Positions 20,447 to 20,744 of a stretch of DNA of 20,744 nucleotides are shown here, piece after piece (positions within the stretch are counted from its first letter, which is position 1; each line of letters begins with the position of its first letter). Position numbers and translations under genes: made by a program. This DNA is from Rostrohypoxylon terebratum (taxonomy: Eukaryota; Ascomycota; Sordariomycetes; Xylariales; Hypoxylaceae), in assembly GCA_022497145.1 (NCBI GenBank), contig MU386076.1, positions 1 through 20,744 of the forward strand, in the 5' to 3' direction. The notes below the pieces were generated by a model. That model worked only from the letters and a program-made list of their open reading frames with translations, searched no databases and had not been told where the DNA came from.

Positions 20447-20707
20447 ATGACCAGCACGGGAATACCCCGAAATAAATGTGATTTGAGCCCTATTGCCCAC
20501 AGGACTCGATCTCATATGCGTCAGCGCGATCTGCCTCGCCCAGAGACCCCAACCCCTTCGAGTTCTAATCAGGTAGACCTCGATATTGTTATGAACGAGG
20601 GCGATTATGATGATGAGATAGAAGAATTCCCTCCCATAAGTGCATCTCCTTTGTGTGACGAACCTATACTTAGGCTTAGTAAGTATAGCTTCATAAGGGG
20701 GTCTTGA
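20447..20707 (+). CDS. Candidate first exon of an uncharacterised gene at the right edge
   Basis: An ATG-started frame of 86 codons. The N-terminal half is basic (AHRTRSHMRQRDLPRPE), then P/S-rich, then strongly acidic (NEGDYDDEIEEFPP). A perfect GTAAGT donor at 20679 lies just after DEPILRL, so the real exon may end at 20678 and continue beyond the window; otherwise the frame stops with TGA at 20705-20707. The CAA-rich leader supports a real start, though position -3 is C. The charge pattern suggests a disordered N terminus. No family recognised. Confidence 0.35.
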   Translation: MTSTGIPRNKCDLSPIAHRTRSHMRQRDLPRPETPTPSSSNQVDLDIVMNEGDYDDEIEEFPPISASPLCDEPILRLSKYSFIRGS

Positions 20708-20744
20708 TTTTAAGGTAACAGTAATCGTAGAGGTCAAGTATAAT

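Overview
The window looks like chromosomal DNA of a filamentous ascomycete, most likely in the Sordariomycetes or a close relative. This rests on short GT-AG introns (53 to 228 bp), long serine/proline/glutamine-rich proteins of a kind common in these fungi, a C2H2 zinc-finger protein resembling the C-terminal part of fungal NACHT-type proteins, an HRI-like eIF2-alpha kinase, and TACCTA/TAGGTA-rich intergenic DNA. The species cannot be named from the sequence.

Layout, left to right: (1) 107-1183 (+), a multi-zinc-finger protein that may be the frameshifted tail of a larger gene running off the left edge. (2) 1776-6412 (-), a two-exon gene for a 1527-residue, mostly disordered P/Q/S-rich protein. 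(3) 6413-9132, about 2.7 kb of intergenic DNA with a G13 run and TAGGTA repeats. (4) 9133-12247 (-), a two-exon gene for a 997-residue protein; its short first exon was found by reading past the obvious ORF. (5) 12248-16759, a gene-poor stretch. It holds a degraded minus-strand coding tract (about 13434-14245), a clear RpiB-family sugar-phosphate isomerase pseudogene (14414-14930, +), directly followed by remnants of a zinc-type medium-chain dehydrogenase (14946-15696, +), then a 209-bp imperfect inverted repeat. (6) 16760-18841 (-), a two-exon HRI-like eIF2-alpha kinase. (7) 18842-20744, repeats, a possible two-exon small gene (19509-19894, +) and a possible first exon at the right edge (20447, +).

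The intact genes do not form an obvious pathway. The most informative region is the dying pair in the middle. An RpiB-family isomerase next to a polyol-type dehydrogenase is the combination seen in yeast erythritol catabolism (Yarrowia EYI and EYD genes), so the locus may be the wreck of a small sugar-alcohol cluster. That functional link is inference; the stops and the frameshift are seen directly. No complete transposon, tRNA, rRNA, CRISPR array or viral gene was recognised.
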